Source of the DNA: Sva-07 sp963741755
GTDB lineage: Bacteria > Actinomycetota > Acidimicrobiia > Acidimicrobiales > Ilumatobacteraceae
Direction of reading: 5' to 3'
DNA: 64,000 bases
NCBI GenBank assembly: GCA_963741755.1
Contig: CAVUJG010000009.1
Span: forward strand, 1-64,000
Part shown: in pieces, positions 24,767 to 33,579 of the stretch
How positions within the stretch are numbered: the stretch's first letter is position 1
How the letters are laid out: each line of letters begins with the position of its first letter
Notes under the pieces: model-generated
The model's database searches: none
The model's input: the letters and a program-made list of their open reading frames with translations, nothing else
Told to the model about the DNA's origin: nothing
Position numbers and translations under genes: made by a program

Positions 24767-26713
24767 TCAGCCCACGTCGAGCACGGCGGGAGGCTCGGCG
24801 TCGGTCACGAAATGCAGTTCCTGGACGGCGCGGGTCATCGCCACGTAGAGCAGGCGGGCCCCGCGCGGCGTGATCTCGGTCGCCGTTCCCTCGCTCAGGA
24901 TCTCGTGCGGGTTGACCACGATCACGCCATCGAACTCGAGTCCCTTGACACGTTCGGGGTCGAAGAGCGGAAGCTCGTCGGGGCCGAGTTCGTGGACGTG
25001 ATCGACCGCAGCCAAGCCATGCTCGACCAGCGCCAGCGCGATGGCCTCGTGCAACCGGGCCGGCGCCACGATGCCACTGACTCGACGCCGTCGTTTGGTC
25101 GCAGCAGCGACCTCGGCGACGGTTGCAGCCACATCGTGGTTCCCGGAGGCCCGGGCTCGGGGAACCACGGGATGCCAGGTGGGCGGGTCACCGGTGCGGC
25201 GGACGCTGCGGCTCTCGGTGGCGTCGACGCCGGTGTGCACGAGCAACCGGTTCGCGACCATCAGAATCGGCTCGGGGACGCGGTAGCCGATGGTGAGGTC
25301 AGCAATCGTGCCGGCCGGGCGCTCGCGGACGCTGAGGTGTTCGAAGACCGTCGACCAGCGTTCCTGCCCGGCCGGCGTGGTCGACTGGGCGACGTCACCA
25401 ACGAGAGTCATCGAACCACTGGGACTCCTCCGCCCGATCACCCGCAACGCAACTGCCGAGTGGTCCTGGGCCTCGTCGACGATCACATGGCCGTACGTGA
25501 ACGGCGAGCCGTTGAGCATCGAGTTCGCCTCGTCGACGAGCAATTGATCAGCACGGGTCCACACCCGGCGCTTGCCCGACGGTCCTGGTAGGAGCTTGTC
25601 GACGAGTCGTACCGGCTTCTGCGTTGGCCACGCCTTGTTGATCGCCGCCTTGAGTGGGGCGGCCTGACGCCACGCGTCTTCGGAGCCGGTGCGCTGCAAG
25701 AGTTCGCGTTGGGCGAGCGAGCGCATCCGTTCGCGCCGCTGGTTGAGCGGTGACGTGCCCGACGCGGCGGTGGCCAGCCACTCCGCGAACAGGTCGCGTT
25801 CGATCACGTGCGTGCGAGCGCCGATCGGAATGCGGATGTCGTCGTCCGGTGCCGTGATCGCTGCGAGCGCCAGTTCCTCGAGATCGGCCAGTCGGTCGGC
25901 GGCGCCCTTCCAGCGAGCCGATTCCACGTCGTCGACGCCGGCGACCTCGACCCTCGGGATGCACAGCTCGTCGACGGTTGCCTGGCGAACCGTGCGTTCG
26001 CCGAGCGATGGCAGCACGTTGGCGATGTAGTCGAGGAACGCCTGGTTGGGACCGACCACCAGCACACCGTCGCGAGCGAGTCGGCCCCGATGCTCGAACA
26101 TCAGGTACGCGGCCCGGTGGAGAGCGACGGCCGTCTTGCCGGTACCCGGGCCGCCCTGCACGACGAGGACCTGATCGATCGACGAGCGGATGACGATGTC
26201 CTGCTCGGCCTGGATGGTCGACACGATCTCGCGCATCTCTCCCGAGCGTTCGGCGCCGATCTCGGCGAGCACCGGGTCGGGGATGCCACCGGCGACCTCG
26301 CCCTCGTTCGGATCGTCGAGATGCTCGTCGAGGTAGGCGATCAGCTCGCCTTCTTCGAGCGTGAACCGGCGGCGGAACGCCACGCCCAGCGGATCGACCG
26401 ACGTCGCACGGTAGAACGGCGCAGCGATCGGCGCCCGCCAGTCGACGACGACCGGATCGTGCTGGTCATCCTCGATGTGACGGCGCCCGATGTACCACTC
26501 GTCGATGCGCCCGAAGAAGTCGCCGGCCCCCGGGCCCCGAAGGTCCTCCAACGCGTCTGCGACGGTGACCTCGATGTACTCCTTGGTGATCTCGTCGGCT
26601 GCGCTTTCCGGGTCGAGCGCACGAAGCCGATCGATCATCCGGTCGCGCGACGCTCGCGAGTGGGCCAGCCGGGCGCGCTCGGCGTCGAGATCGGGGAAGA
26701 GGTCGGCCGCCAT
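24767..26713 (-). CDS. HelD/HelR-type superfamily 1 motor, RNA polymerase recycling ATPase
   Basis: UvrD-like P-loop motor, 648 residues. An N-terminal helical arm (about 1-90, DAERARLAHSRASRDRMIDR) and the YIGRRHIEDDQHDPVVVDWRA block are typical of HelD. Walker A QGGPGTGKTAVALHR is near 190-204, the DEAQDHSAV motif II in the middle, and the C-terminal LLYVAMTRAVQELH is motif VI. HelD proteins pull stalled RNA polymerase off DNA, and the actinobacterial HelR subtype confers rifampicin tolerance; which subtype this is, is inference. ATG 26713 is chosen; TTG 26725 is possible. Confidence 0.85.
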   Translation of the reverse strand: MAADLFPDLDAERARLAHSRASRDRMIDRLRALDPESAADEITKEYIEVTVADALEDLRGPGAGDFFGRIDEWYIGRRHIEDDQHDPVVVDWRAPIAAPFYRATSVDPLGVAFRRRFTLEEGELIAYLDEHLDDPNEGEVAGGIPDPVLAEIGAERSGEMREIVSTIQAEQDIVIRSSIDQVLVVQGGPGTGKTAVALHRAAYLMFEHRGRLARDGVLVVGPNQAFLDYIANVLPSLGERTVRQATVDELCIPRVEVAGVDDVESARWKGAADRLADLEELALAAITAPDDDIRIPIGARTHVIERDLFAEWLATAASGTSPLNQRRERMRSLAQRELLQRTGSEDAWRQAAPLKAAINKAWPTQKPVRLVDKLLPGPSGKRRVWTRADQLLVDEANSMLNGSPFTYGHVIVDEAQDHSAVALRVIGRRSPSGSMTLVGDVAQSTTPAGQERWSTVFEHLSVRERPAGTIADLTIGYRVPEPILMVANRLLVHTGVDATESRSVRRTGDPPTWHPVVPRARASGNHDVAATVAEVAAATKRRRRVSGIVAPARLHEAIALALVEHGLAAVDHVHELGPDELPLFDPERVKGLEFDGVIVVNPHEILSEGTATEITPRGARLLYVAMTRAVQELHFVTDAEPPAVLDVG

Positions 26714-26790
26714 GGGGTCAGCCAACGTAGCGGCGTCGATTCGGCGAAGGTCGGGGGATTTTCGATCGGATGGTGTAAGGATCGATTCCC

Positions 26791-27366
26791 GTGTTGCTGC
26801 TGGTGTTGATCGCCTACCTCCTCGGCACCTTTCCGTCGGCCATCCTGATCGCACGGGCCAACGGTGTCGACATCTCGACGTTCGGCTCCGGGAACCCTGG
26901 TGCGTCCAACGTCACGCGGGCCCTGGGGTGGCGCAAGGGCGCCTGGGTCTATGCCCTCGATGCCGGCAAGGGCGCACTCGCGGCCGGTCTCGGACTTGCT
27001 CTTGACGGGCGCCCCGCCGCGTACTGGTGTGCTGCAGCCGCCGTTGTCGGTCACATGTTCCCGGTGTTCCGCCACTTCAAGGGCGGCAAAGGCGTGGCCA
27101 CCGGTTCCGGCGCGCTCCTCGTCGTCCAACCGATCCTGGCGCCGCTGGCGGTGGGGGTCTGGTGGATCGTCACCAAGGTCACCGGGAAGGCCGCGCTCGG
27201 TTCGGTCATCGCGGTCAGCCTCGTGCCGATCGGCATCATCGTGATGGACCAGCCCCGTTGGGAACTGCTCGCCGTGGCCGGGGTGTGCGCGCTGATCCTG
27301 CTGAAGCATGCCGGCAACATCAAGCGGCTGATTCGACGGGAAGAGCACTCGCTCAGCCAGAATTGA
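26791..27366 (+). CDS. plsY: Acyl-phosphate:glycerol-3-phosphate acyltransferase PlsY
   Basis: First acylation step of phospholipid synthesis from acyl-phosphate. 191 residues, about five transmembrane segments. The three PlsY motifs are visible: FGSGNPGASNVTR near 32-44, HFKGGKGVAT near 95-104, and the C-terminal HAGNIKRLIRR. GTG start, preceded by AAGGA 9 nt upstream as a weak Shine-Dalgarno. Divergent from the HelD gene. Confidence 0.93.
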   Translation: MLLLVLIAYLLGTFPSAILIARANGVDISTFGSGNPGASNVTRALGWRKGAWVYALDAGKGALAAGLGLALDGRPAAYWCAAAAVVGHMFPVFRHFKGGKGVATGSGALLVVQPILAPLAVGVWWIVTKVTGKAALGSVIAVSLVPIGIIVMDQPRWELLAVAGVCALILLKHAGNIKRLIRREEHSLSQN

Positions 27367-27391
27367 CCGTGCCCGCCAGAATGGACACCCC

Positions 27392-29284
27392 ATGCAGTTG
27401 CTGACGCCCATCACCTTCGGTTCTCGAACCGCGGCGAACCGGGTCGTGTTCGGACCCCACGTCACCAACCTCGGCGACGACCACCGGACGATCCCCGAAC
27501 GCCTCGTGGCGTACTACGAACGTCGGGCCGCTGGCGGATGCGGGACGATCGTGGTCGAAGGTGCGTCGGTGCATCCGTCCGACTGGCCGTACGAACGATC
27601 GCTGCTCGCCGAACGGTGCGGCGACGGCTGGTCGGCGGTCGTGCACGCATGCCGCCCGCACGGTTCGCTCGTCATCGCGTCGCTCGACCATGCCGGTGGT
27701 CAGGGTTCGTCCGCCTACAGCCAGGCTCCACTCTGGGCGCCGTCTCGCGTCCCCGAGGTGAACTCTCGCGAGGTTCCCAAGTGGATGGAGGCCGACGACA
27801 TCTCCGCTGTCGTCGATGGCTTCGCCGCGGCGACGAAGCTCGCCGTCGAGGCCGACCTCGACGGCGTCGAGATCAACGCCGGCCAACACAGCCTGGTCCG
27901 CCAATTCCTCTCCGGGCTCACCAACCACCGCGACGACGCATGGGGCGAGGATCGGCTGTTGTTCGCCCGCCAGGTGATCGAAGCGACACGAGGCGCAGTC
28001 GGCAGTGATCGCATCGTCGGGTTGCGGCTGTCATGCGACGAGCTCGCTCCATGGGCGGGCATCACGCCCGAGATGGCCCCCGACATCGCCGTGGCGCTCG
28101 TCGCAGCCGGCCTCGACTACGTGGTGGTCACCCGCGGCTCGATCTTCACCGTCGAGAAGACCCGGCCCGACTTCCACGAACCGACCGGTTTCAACATCGC
28201 GGTGTGCCGGTCCGTTCGCACAGCGGTGCACGAGGCGCACCCTGAGGTCCCCGTGATCCTCCAGGGTTCGATCGTCGAGGTCGGCCAGGCCGAGTGGGCG
28301 CTCGGCGGCTACGACGACGAGGCCCTGTGCGATGCCGTCGAGATGACCCGGGCACAGATCGCCGATCCTGATCTGGTCGCCAAGGTGGCCGCCAGCGAGC
28401 CCAATCGGATCCGTCCGTGTACTCGCTGCAACCAGACCTGCCAGGTGCGCGACGCCCGCAACCCGATCGTGACCTGCATCGCCGAGCCCACCAGCGGACG
28501 CGAGGCCGAGGATCCCGACTGGTACGTCCCGTCGCCGCATCCTCGCGACGTCGTGGTGGTCGGCGCCGGGCCTGCTGGGCTGGAAGCAGCCCGAGTCGCT
28601 GCGATCCGGGGACATCGGGTCACCGTGATCGAGGCGGGCGACCAGATCGGCGGCCTCGCCGCCGTCGCCGGGCCGAACATGGCGCTCGTCGAATGGTGGC
28701 GTGGCGAACACGAGCGGCTCGGCACCGACATCCGGTTGGCGACCACGAACTGGGACATCGGCGAGCACACGACGGTCATCCAGGCAACCGGCTCCGACCC
28801 GGGCGTCCGCGGCTACGAGATCGACGATGATGCGGTCGTCGTCGACGTCGTCGAGGTTCGTCGCGGAACCGTCGACCTCCCCGACGACGGCACGATCGTC
28901 GTGTTCGACCCGATCGGCGGCCCGATCGGTGTTGCCCTCGCCGAGGAACTCGGTGGTCGGGCGGTGCTCATCACGCAGGACAACATCGCCGGCAACGAAC
29001 TGTCGCGCACCGGCGACCTGGCGCCGGCGAACACCCGGCTCGCGCAGGCAGGTGTCACGATCGAGCGGCGCACGCTGTTGCGAACGGCACGGCCCGGCGA
29101 GGTGGAGGTGGAAGATCGCTACTCGGGCGTGCGTCGCACGATCAGGTGCGCAGCGCTCGTGGACTGCGGGTTCCGCGTTCCGAGCGATCCGATCGATGCA
29201 GCGGTGCAGATCGGCGATGCCGTCGCACCGCGCACGATCCACGAGGCGGTCCTCGAAGCACGCCGGGCAGCCCTGGCGATCTGA
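27392..29284 (+). CDS. FadH/OYE-type FMN-FAD-[4Fe-4S] oxidoreductase, probably mycofactocin-associated
   Basis: 630 residues. The N-terminal old-yellow-enzyme barrel (1 to about 340) begins LLTPITFGSRTAANRVVFGP and has EINAGQHSLVRQFLSGLTNHRDD. The Cys cluster CTRCNQTCQ...TC near 347-367 binds [4Fe-4S]. The C-terminal FAD/NAD domain has VVVGAGPAGLEAARVAA near 388-404. It resembles 2,4-dienoyl-CoA reductase and trimethylamine dehydrogenase. One subgroup (mycofactocin system FadH/OYE family) co-occurs with mftA, and the proximity of mftABC 5 kb away suggests membership. Substrate unknown. Confidence 0.85.
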   Translation: MQLLTPITFGSRTAANRVVFGPHVTNLGDDHRTIPERLVAYYERRAAGGCGTIVVEGASVHPSDWPYERSLLAERCGDGWSAVVHACRPHGSLVIASLDHAGGQGSSAYSQAPLWAPSRVPEVNSREVPKWMEADDISAVVDGFAAATKLAVEADLDGVEINAGQHSLVRQFLSGLTNHRDDAWGEDRLLFARQVIEATRGAVGSDRIVGLRLSCDELAPWAGITPEMAPDIAVALVAAGLDYVVVTRGSIFTVEKTRPDFHEPTGFNIAVCRSVRTAVHEAHPEVPVILQGSIVEVGQAEWALGGYDDEALCDAVEMTRAQIADPDLVAKVAASEPNRIRPCTRCNQTCQVRDARNPIVTCIAEPTSGREAEDPDWYVPSPHPRDVVVVGAGPAGLEAARVAAIRGHRVTVIEAGDQIGGLAAVAGPNMALVEWWRGEHERLGTDIRLATTNWDIGEHTTVIQATGSDPGVRGYEIDDDAVVVDVVEVRRGTVDLPDDGTIVVFDPIGGPIGVALAEELGGRAVLITQDNIAGNELSRTGDLAPANTRLAQAGVTIERRTLLRTARPGEVEVEDRYSGVRRTIRCAALVDCGFRVPSDPIDAAVQIGDAVAPRTIHEAVLEARRAALAI

Positions 29285-29336
29285 CGGGCAGCATCGCTGG
29301 GCGCGTCATGGAGCATGATGGCGCAGGAGGATCGCC

Positions 29337-29759
29337 ATGGCGGACACAACGGGGCTCGAACTGGAGGCGATGAAGAGCGACGTGCTCGCGCTTCGAGCGC
29401 AACTCGAGGCTGCTTGGGAACATGCCGCAGCTGCCGAACAACGAGCCCACGCTGTCCGCCAGGACGAGATCAACCAATTGCGAGCCACGATCGCCGAACT
29501 CCGCGACGAGATGATCCGCCAGCGCGAGGAACTCCTCGCCACGCTTCGTGCCGCCGAGCGCGACGGCGCCGCCGAAGCAGAACAGCTCCGCGGAGCGGTG
29601 ATCGCGGCCCGGCACCATGCCGATGAACTCCAACGCCGACACGACATGACCGTCGCCGAGCAGACACAGCGATTCGCCACCGAACGCCGCGAGCTGCAAG
29701 AGACCGTCACCGAGCTGCGACGCCAGCTCGAGACCACGACCGAGGATGATCGACGATGA
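29337..29759 (+). CDS. Coiled-coil protein upstream of adenylyl cyclase
   Basis: 140 residues, almost entirely a charged helical coiled coil rich in Glu, Ala, Arg and Gln with heptad spacing (for example LRAQLEAAWEHAAAAEQRAH). No enzyme motif. A strong Shine-Dalgarno sequence (AGGAGG) is 7 nt before ATG 29337, in contrast to the leaderless genes nearby. Its stop overlaps the cyclase start by 4 bp (ATGA), so it is probably a structural or regulatory partner of the cyclase. Confidence 0.75.
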   Translation: MADTTGLELEAMKSDVLALRAQLEAAWEHAAAAEQRAHAVRQDEINQLRATIAELRDEMIRQREELLATLRAAERDGAAEAEQLRGAVIAARHHADELQRRHDMTVAEQTQRFATERRELQETVTELRRQLETTTEDDRR

Positions 29760-32059
29760 GCAGCGACCCGACTTCGATCACGAAGATGAGCACCGGCGCC
29801 GATGCGCTCCTCGATCAGGCCAAACGGCTCCATCTGGCCGAGACGCTCGTGGAGGTCTCACGCACCACCGCCGCGCTCGACAGCCTCGACGAGGTGCTCA
29901 CCAGTCTGGTCGCCATGACGGCGGCGGCCCTGCGTGCGGAGCGGGCGACGCTGTTCCTCAATGACGCCACGACCAACGAGTTGTACTCCCGCTCGATGAC
30001 CGAACACGGCCCCCGCGAAATCCGGATGCTCAACGACAAGGGCATCGCCGGCAGGGTCTTCCAGACCGGGCAGGGCATCGTCGTGCGAGATGCCTACGCC
30101 CACCCCGACTTCAACGCCGAGGTCGACGAGACGACCGGGTACGACACACGCGAGATCGTGTGTGCTCCGATCCGCACCGGTCGTGGCGAGCTGATCGGGG
30201 TCGCGGAGGTCCTGAACCGGGTCGACGGCCACTTCGATGACGACGATCTCCAGCTGCTCGAGGCAATGACCACGCAGGCCGCGCTGGCGCTCACGAGCGG
30301 CCAGCGCGACGAGCGCAGCCGTGTCCAGACTGCCAAGGAGATGGAGTTCGTCGATCTCGTCGCCGACATCACCTCCGAGATCGACCTCGACGCACTGTTG
30401 CTGCGGGTGATGACGGAAGCGACCGCGATGCTCGACGCCGAGCGGTCGACGCTGTTCCTGCACGACCCTCGCGCCTCGGAGCTCGTCGCGCGAGTTGCCG
30501 AGGGAAACGACGGCGTCAACGAGATCCGCTTCCCCGACTCGGTCGGGATCGCCGGCACCGTGTTCACGAGTGGGGCGACGATCAACATTCCACACGCCTA
30601 TGCCGACCTGCGGTTCAACCCGTCGTTCGATGCCCAGACGGGATTCTTCACCCGGTCGATCCTGTGCGTCCCGCTCGTCAACAAGGAGGGCGACACCATC
30701 GGCGCCACCCAGGCGCTCAACAAGCGCGGTGGCCCATTCACCGCCGAGGACGAGCAACGACTCCGCGCCTTCACCGCGCAGGTCGCCATCGCGCTCGAGA
30801 ACGCCAAGCTCTTCGACGACGTCCAGCGGGTGAAGAACTACAACGATGCCGTGCTCGAATCGATGACGAACGGCGTCGTCACGCTCGACAACGAGGGGCA
30901 GGTCGTCACGTGTAACGCTGCCGGAGCGGCGATCCTCGGGAACACGGAGGATCAGATCGTCGGTCGCTCGGTCCACGATCTGTTCGCCGAGAACCCTGGG
31001 ATTCTGGAACTGGTCGATGGCGTCATGACGACGAACGAGTCCGGTTCCCTCATGGACGTCGACATCCACCTCCAGGGCGACGGCGGCGTAGAGACGGTCT
31101 CGGTGAATGTGACCGGCGTGCCGTTGCGCATCGAGACCCGTGACGAAGGGACCATCCTCCTGCTCGAGAACATCTCGAGCGAGAAACGGGTCCGCTCGAC
31201 GATGGCGCGGTACATGGATCCGGCACTCGCCGATCGTCTGGTGCGCAGCGGGGAGGACATCCTCGGCGGAACCAGTGCGGTCGTCAGCTTGCTCTTCAGC
31301 GACATCCGCGGCTTCACCTCCCTGACCGAGCAACTCGGGCCTCAGGCGACCGTCAGCATGCTCAACGAGTACTTCACGCTGATGGTCGACTGCATCCAGT
31401 CCGAGGGGGGCATGCTCGACAAGTTCATCGGTGACGCGATCATGGCGGCGTTCGGCCTGCCGACGCCCGAGAGCGACGACCCCGACCGAGCGGTCCGCAC
31501 GGCGATCGCGATGATCCGCTCACTCCAGGAGTGGAATTCGGTCCGAGCCGCCGACGGCAAGCCAGCGATCGACATGGGTATCGGCGTGAACACCGGGGCG
31601 GTGGTTGCCGGGAACATCGGCTCGCCGAAGCGGATGGACTTCACCATGATCGGCGACGGCGTCAACCTGGCGGCCCGGCTCGAGAGCGCCTGCAAGCAGT
31701 ACGACGCCCGCATCCTGATCAGCGACTTCACACATCAGCAGCTGAAGGGCGTCTACCGCACGAGAGAGGTCGACCGGGTGGTCGTGAAGGGCAAGACCGA
31801 GCCCGTCGCGATCCACGAGGTGCTCGACTACCACACCAACGAGACCTTCCCGAACCTGATGGACGTCGTGAACGACTTCCGCGACGGGGTGAACAACTAC
31901 CGCCGCGGGGCATGGGACGCTGCGATCGGTTCCTTCCAACGCTGTCTCCACGCCCACCCCGGCGACTCGCTGTCGACCATCTACATCGACCGCTGCGAGC
32001 AGCTGCGGACACACCCGCCCGCGACCTGGGACGGGATCTGGGTGATGACCTCGAAATAG
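29756..32059 (+). CDS. Class III adenylyl/guanylyl cyclase with two GAF domains and a PAS domain
   Basis: 767-residue soluble signal-transduction cyclase. Two tandem GAF domains (about 40-185 and 205-355, sharing SLFLND/STLFLHD-like strands and GIAG turns), a PAS-like domain (about 362-475), and the catalytic domain (about 500-690) with LLFSDIRGFTSLTEQ, KFIGDAIMAAFG and MDFTMIGDGVNLAARLE. Both metal-binding Asp residues (SDIRGF and IGDA) are present. A TPR-like C-terminal tail (YRRGAWDAAIGSFQRCLHA) ends the protein. It is coupled to the coiled-coil gene upstream. Ligands of the GAF domains cannot be predicted. Confidence 0.92.
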   Translation: MSSDPTSITKMSTGADALLDQAKRLHLAETLVEVSRTTAALDSLDEVLTSLVAMTAAALRAERATLFLNDATTNELYSRSMTEHGPREIRMLNDKGIAGRVFQTGQGIVVRDAYAHPDFNAEVDETTGYDTREIVCAPIRTGRGELIGVAEVLNRVDGHFDDDDLQLLEAMTTQAALALTSGQRDERSRVQTAKEMEFVDLVADITSEIDLDALLLRVMTEATAMLDAERSTLFLHDPRASELVARVAEGNDGVNEIRFPDSVGIAGTVFTSGATINIPHAYADLRFNPSFDAQTGFFTRSILCVPLVNKEGDTIGATQALNKRGGPFTAEDEQRLRAFTAQVAIALENAKLFDDVQRVKNYNDAVLESMTNGVVTLDNEGQVVTCNAAGAAILGNTEDQIVGRSVHDLFAENPGILELVDGVMTTNESGSLMDVDIHLQGDGGVETVSVNVTGVPLRIETRDEGTILLLENISSEKRVRSTMARYMDPALADRLVRSGEDILGGTSAVVSLLFSDIRGFTSLTEQLGPQATVSMLNEYFTLMVDCIQSEGGMLDKFIGDAIMAAFGLPTPESDDPDRAVRTAIAMIRSLQEWNSVRAADGKPAIDMGIGVNTGAVVAGNIGSPKRMDFTMIGDGVNLAARLESACKQYDARILISDFTHQQLKGVYRTREVDRVVVKGKTEPVAIHEVLDYHTNETFPNLMDVVNDFRDGVNNYRRGAWDAAIGSFQRCLHAHPGDSLSTIYIDRCEQLRTHPPATWDGIWVMTSK

Positions 32060-32142
32060 ACGACCTGGCGCTCGGACGACCGACGCCAGGGCGATCGCAG
32101 GTAGACAAGTCGTGTCGTCAACCGCTCTGCAACACTCGACAG

Positions 32143-32919
32143 ATGAACGCAACCGACGATCTGTTCGACTTGTCCGGTCGCGTGGCGGTGGTGACCGGCG
32201 GGTCCCGCGGACTCGGCCGTGAGATGGTGCTCGCATTCGCTGAGCGTGGCGCCGACGTGGTCATCGCCAGCCGCAAGCTCGACGCATGCGAAGCCGTCGC
32301 ACGAGAGGTCGAGGCGCTCGGGCGGCGGGCCATGGCGATCGGCTATCACGCTGGCAAGTGGGCCGATGCGAACCGGTTGTACGAGGAGGTCTACGACGAG
32401 TTCGGTCGTTGCGACGTGCTCGTGAACAACGCTGGAATGTCACCGCTGTACCCGAGCGTCGACGCGATCAGCGAGGAGCTGTTCGACAAGGTCGTCGGTG
32501 TCAACCTCAAGGGCCCGTTCCGACTGTCGGCGCTGGTCGGCACCCGTATGGCAGGCCCCGACCACGGCGGCAGCGACGGCGGATCGATCATCTTCGTGTC
32601 GTCGATCGCATCGCACCGCCCGAGCCCGAACGAGCTCGTCTACGGCGCAGCGAAGGCCGGCGTCAACAACCTGACCTACGGCCTCGCGCGCACGCTGGGG
32701 CCGAACGTGCGAGTCAACTGCATCGCGCCCGGCCCGTTCCTCACCGACATCTCCCAGGCATGGGATCTCGACGCCTTCGAACGGTCCGCCCGAGCGGCCT
32801 TCGCTTTGGGCCGAGGCGGTCAGCCGCACGAGATCGTCGGCACCGCGCTCTACCTGGCGAGCGATGCATCGTCGTACACGACCGGCACCGTGATCGACGT
32901 CGACGGTGGCCCACGATGA
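32143..32919 (+). CDS. Short-chain dehydrogenase/reductase
   Basis: 258-residue classical SDR. TGGSRGLG at about 19-26, NNAGMSP, catalytic Ser in IFVSSIASH and YGAAKAG as the YxxxK pair, and the C-terminal VIDVDGGPR of FabG-like enzymes. It lacks the N-terminal insertion of mycofactocin-coupled SDRs. It overlaps the next gene by 4 bp (ATGA). In context with an acyltransferase and an acyl-CoA synthetase it probably acts in lipid metabolism. The substrate is unknown. Confidence 0.88.
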   Translation: MNATDDLFDLSGRVAVVTGGSRGLGREMVLAFAERGADVVIASRKLDACEAVAREVEALGRRAMAIGYHAGKWADANRLYEEVYDEFGRCDVLVNNAGMSPLYPSVDAISEELFDKVVGVNLKGPFRLSALVGTRMAGPDHGGSDGGSIIFVSSIASHRPSPNELVYGAAKAGVNNLTYGLARTLGPNVRVNCIAPGPFLTDISQAWDLDAFERSARAAFALGRGGQPHEIVGTALYLASDASSYTTGTVIDVDGGPR

Positions 32920-33545
32920 AGCACCGCATCGGAGCCTGGGGTCTTCGGCTGACGCGCTGGGAGACCGATGGCCACCCGCCTGAGCTGCGTCGCTATGTGG
33001 CAATCGCCGCTCCCCACACGACCAACTGGGATCTGCTGTACCTGCTCCTGCACGCCTGGTACCACGACCTCTCGATCTCGTGGCTCGGCAAGCAGTCGCT
33101 CTTCCGCTGGCCAGTTGGCCCGGTCCTGCGTGCGCTCGGAGGTGTCCCCGTCGAGCGCAACAGCAAGTCGGGGCTGGTCCAGTCGCTGGCCGATCGCTTC
33201 GACGACGCCGACGCGCACGACCGGCGCTTCGTGCTCGTCATCCCACCGGAGGGCACCCGCAGCGCCGGCGACTACTGGAAGTCGGGTTTCTACGAGATCG
33301 CCCGCGCCGCCCACGTGCCGATCGTGTGCATCTACCTCGACTACGAACGCCGCGTCGGCGGTTTCGGCCCGACGGTCGTGGTGACTGGTGATGTCGACGC
33401 CGACCTGTCGACGATCCGCGACTTCGTCACCGGGGTACGCGGCAAGTACCCCGATCTGGCGAGCACCGTGGCCTTCAGGCCACGAGACGAGAGCAGCGAG
33501 GGCGACGGACTGACGACGCCCAGCCACGGGTCGAGCACCGTGTGA
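32916..33545 (+). CDS. PlsC-like 1-acylglycerol-3-phosphate acyltransferase family protein
   Basis: 209 residues. The catalytic HX4D motif is APHTTNWDLLY near residue 33, followed by GGVPVERNSKSGLV and PPEGTRSAGDYWKSGFY, the glycerol-phosphate binding blocks of this family. No clear membrane anchor beyond amphipathic helices. The start codon overlaps the SDR stop (ATGA). Acyl acceptor unknown. Confidence 0.85.
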   Translation: MKHRIGAWGLRLTRWETDGHPPELRRYVAIAAPHTTNWDLLYLLLHAWYHDLSISWLGKQSLFRWPVGPVLRALGGVPVERNSKSGLVQSLADRFDDADAHDRRFVLVIPPEGTRSAGDYWKSGFYEIARAAHVPIVCIYLDYERRVGGFGPTVVVTGDVDADLSTIRDFVTGVRGKYPDLASTVAFRPRDESSEGDGLTTPSHGSSTV

Positions 33546-33566
33546 CCATCGCCACATCGGTCTCGC

Positions 33567-33572
33567 TACTGT
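33567..33572 (+). promoter_or_regulatory. -10 box of the acyl-CoA synthetase gene
   Basis: TACTGT, 7 nt before ATG 33580, which supports this ATG over the in-frame GTG 33571 that overlaps the box. Confidence 0.45.
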
Positions 33573-33579
33573 GACCGCC

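Noticed and set aside
32143..32919. Mycofactocin-coupled SDR
   Set aside because: The N-terminal cofactor-loop insertion that marks that subfamily is absent.
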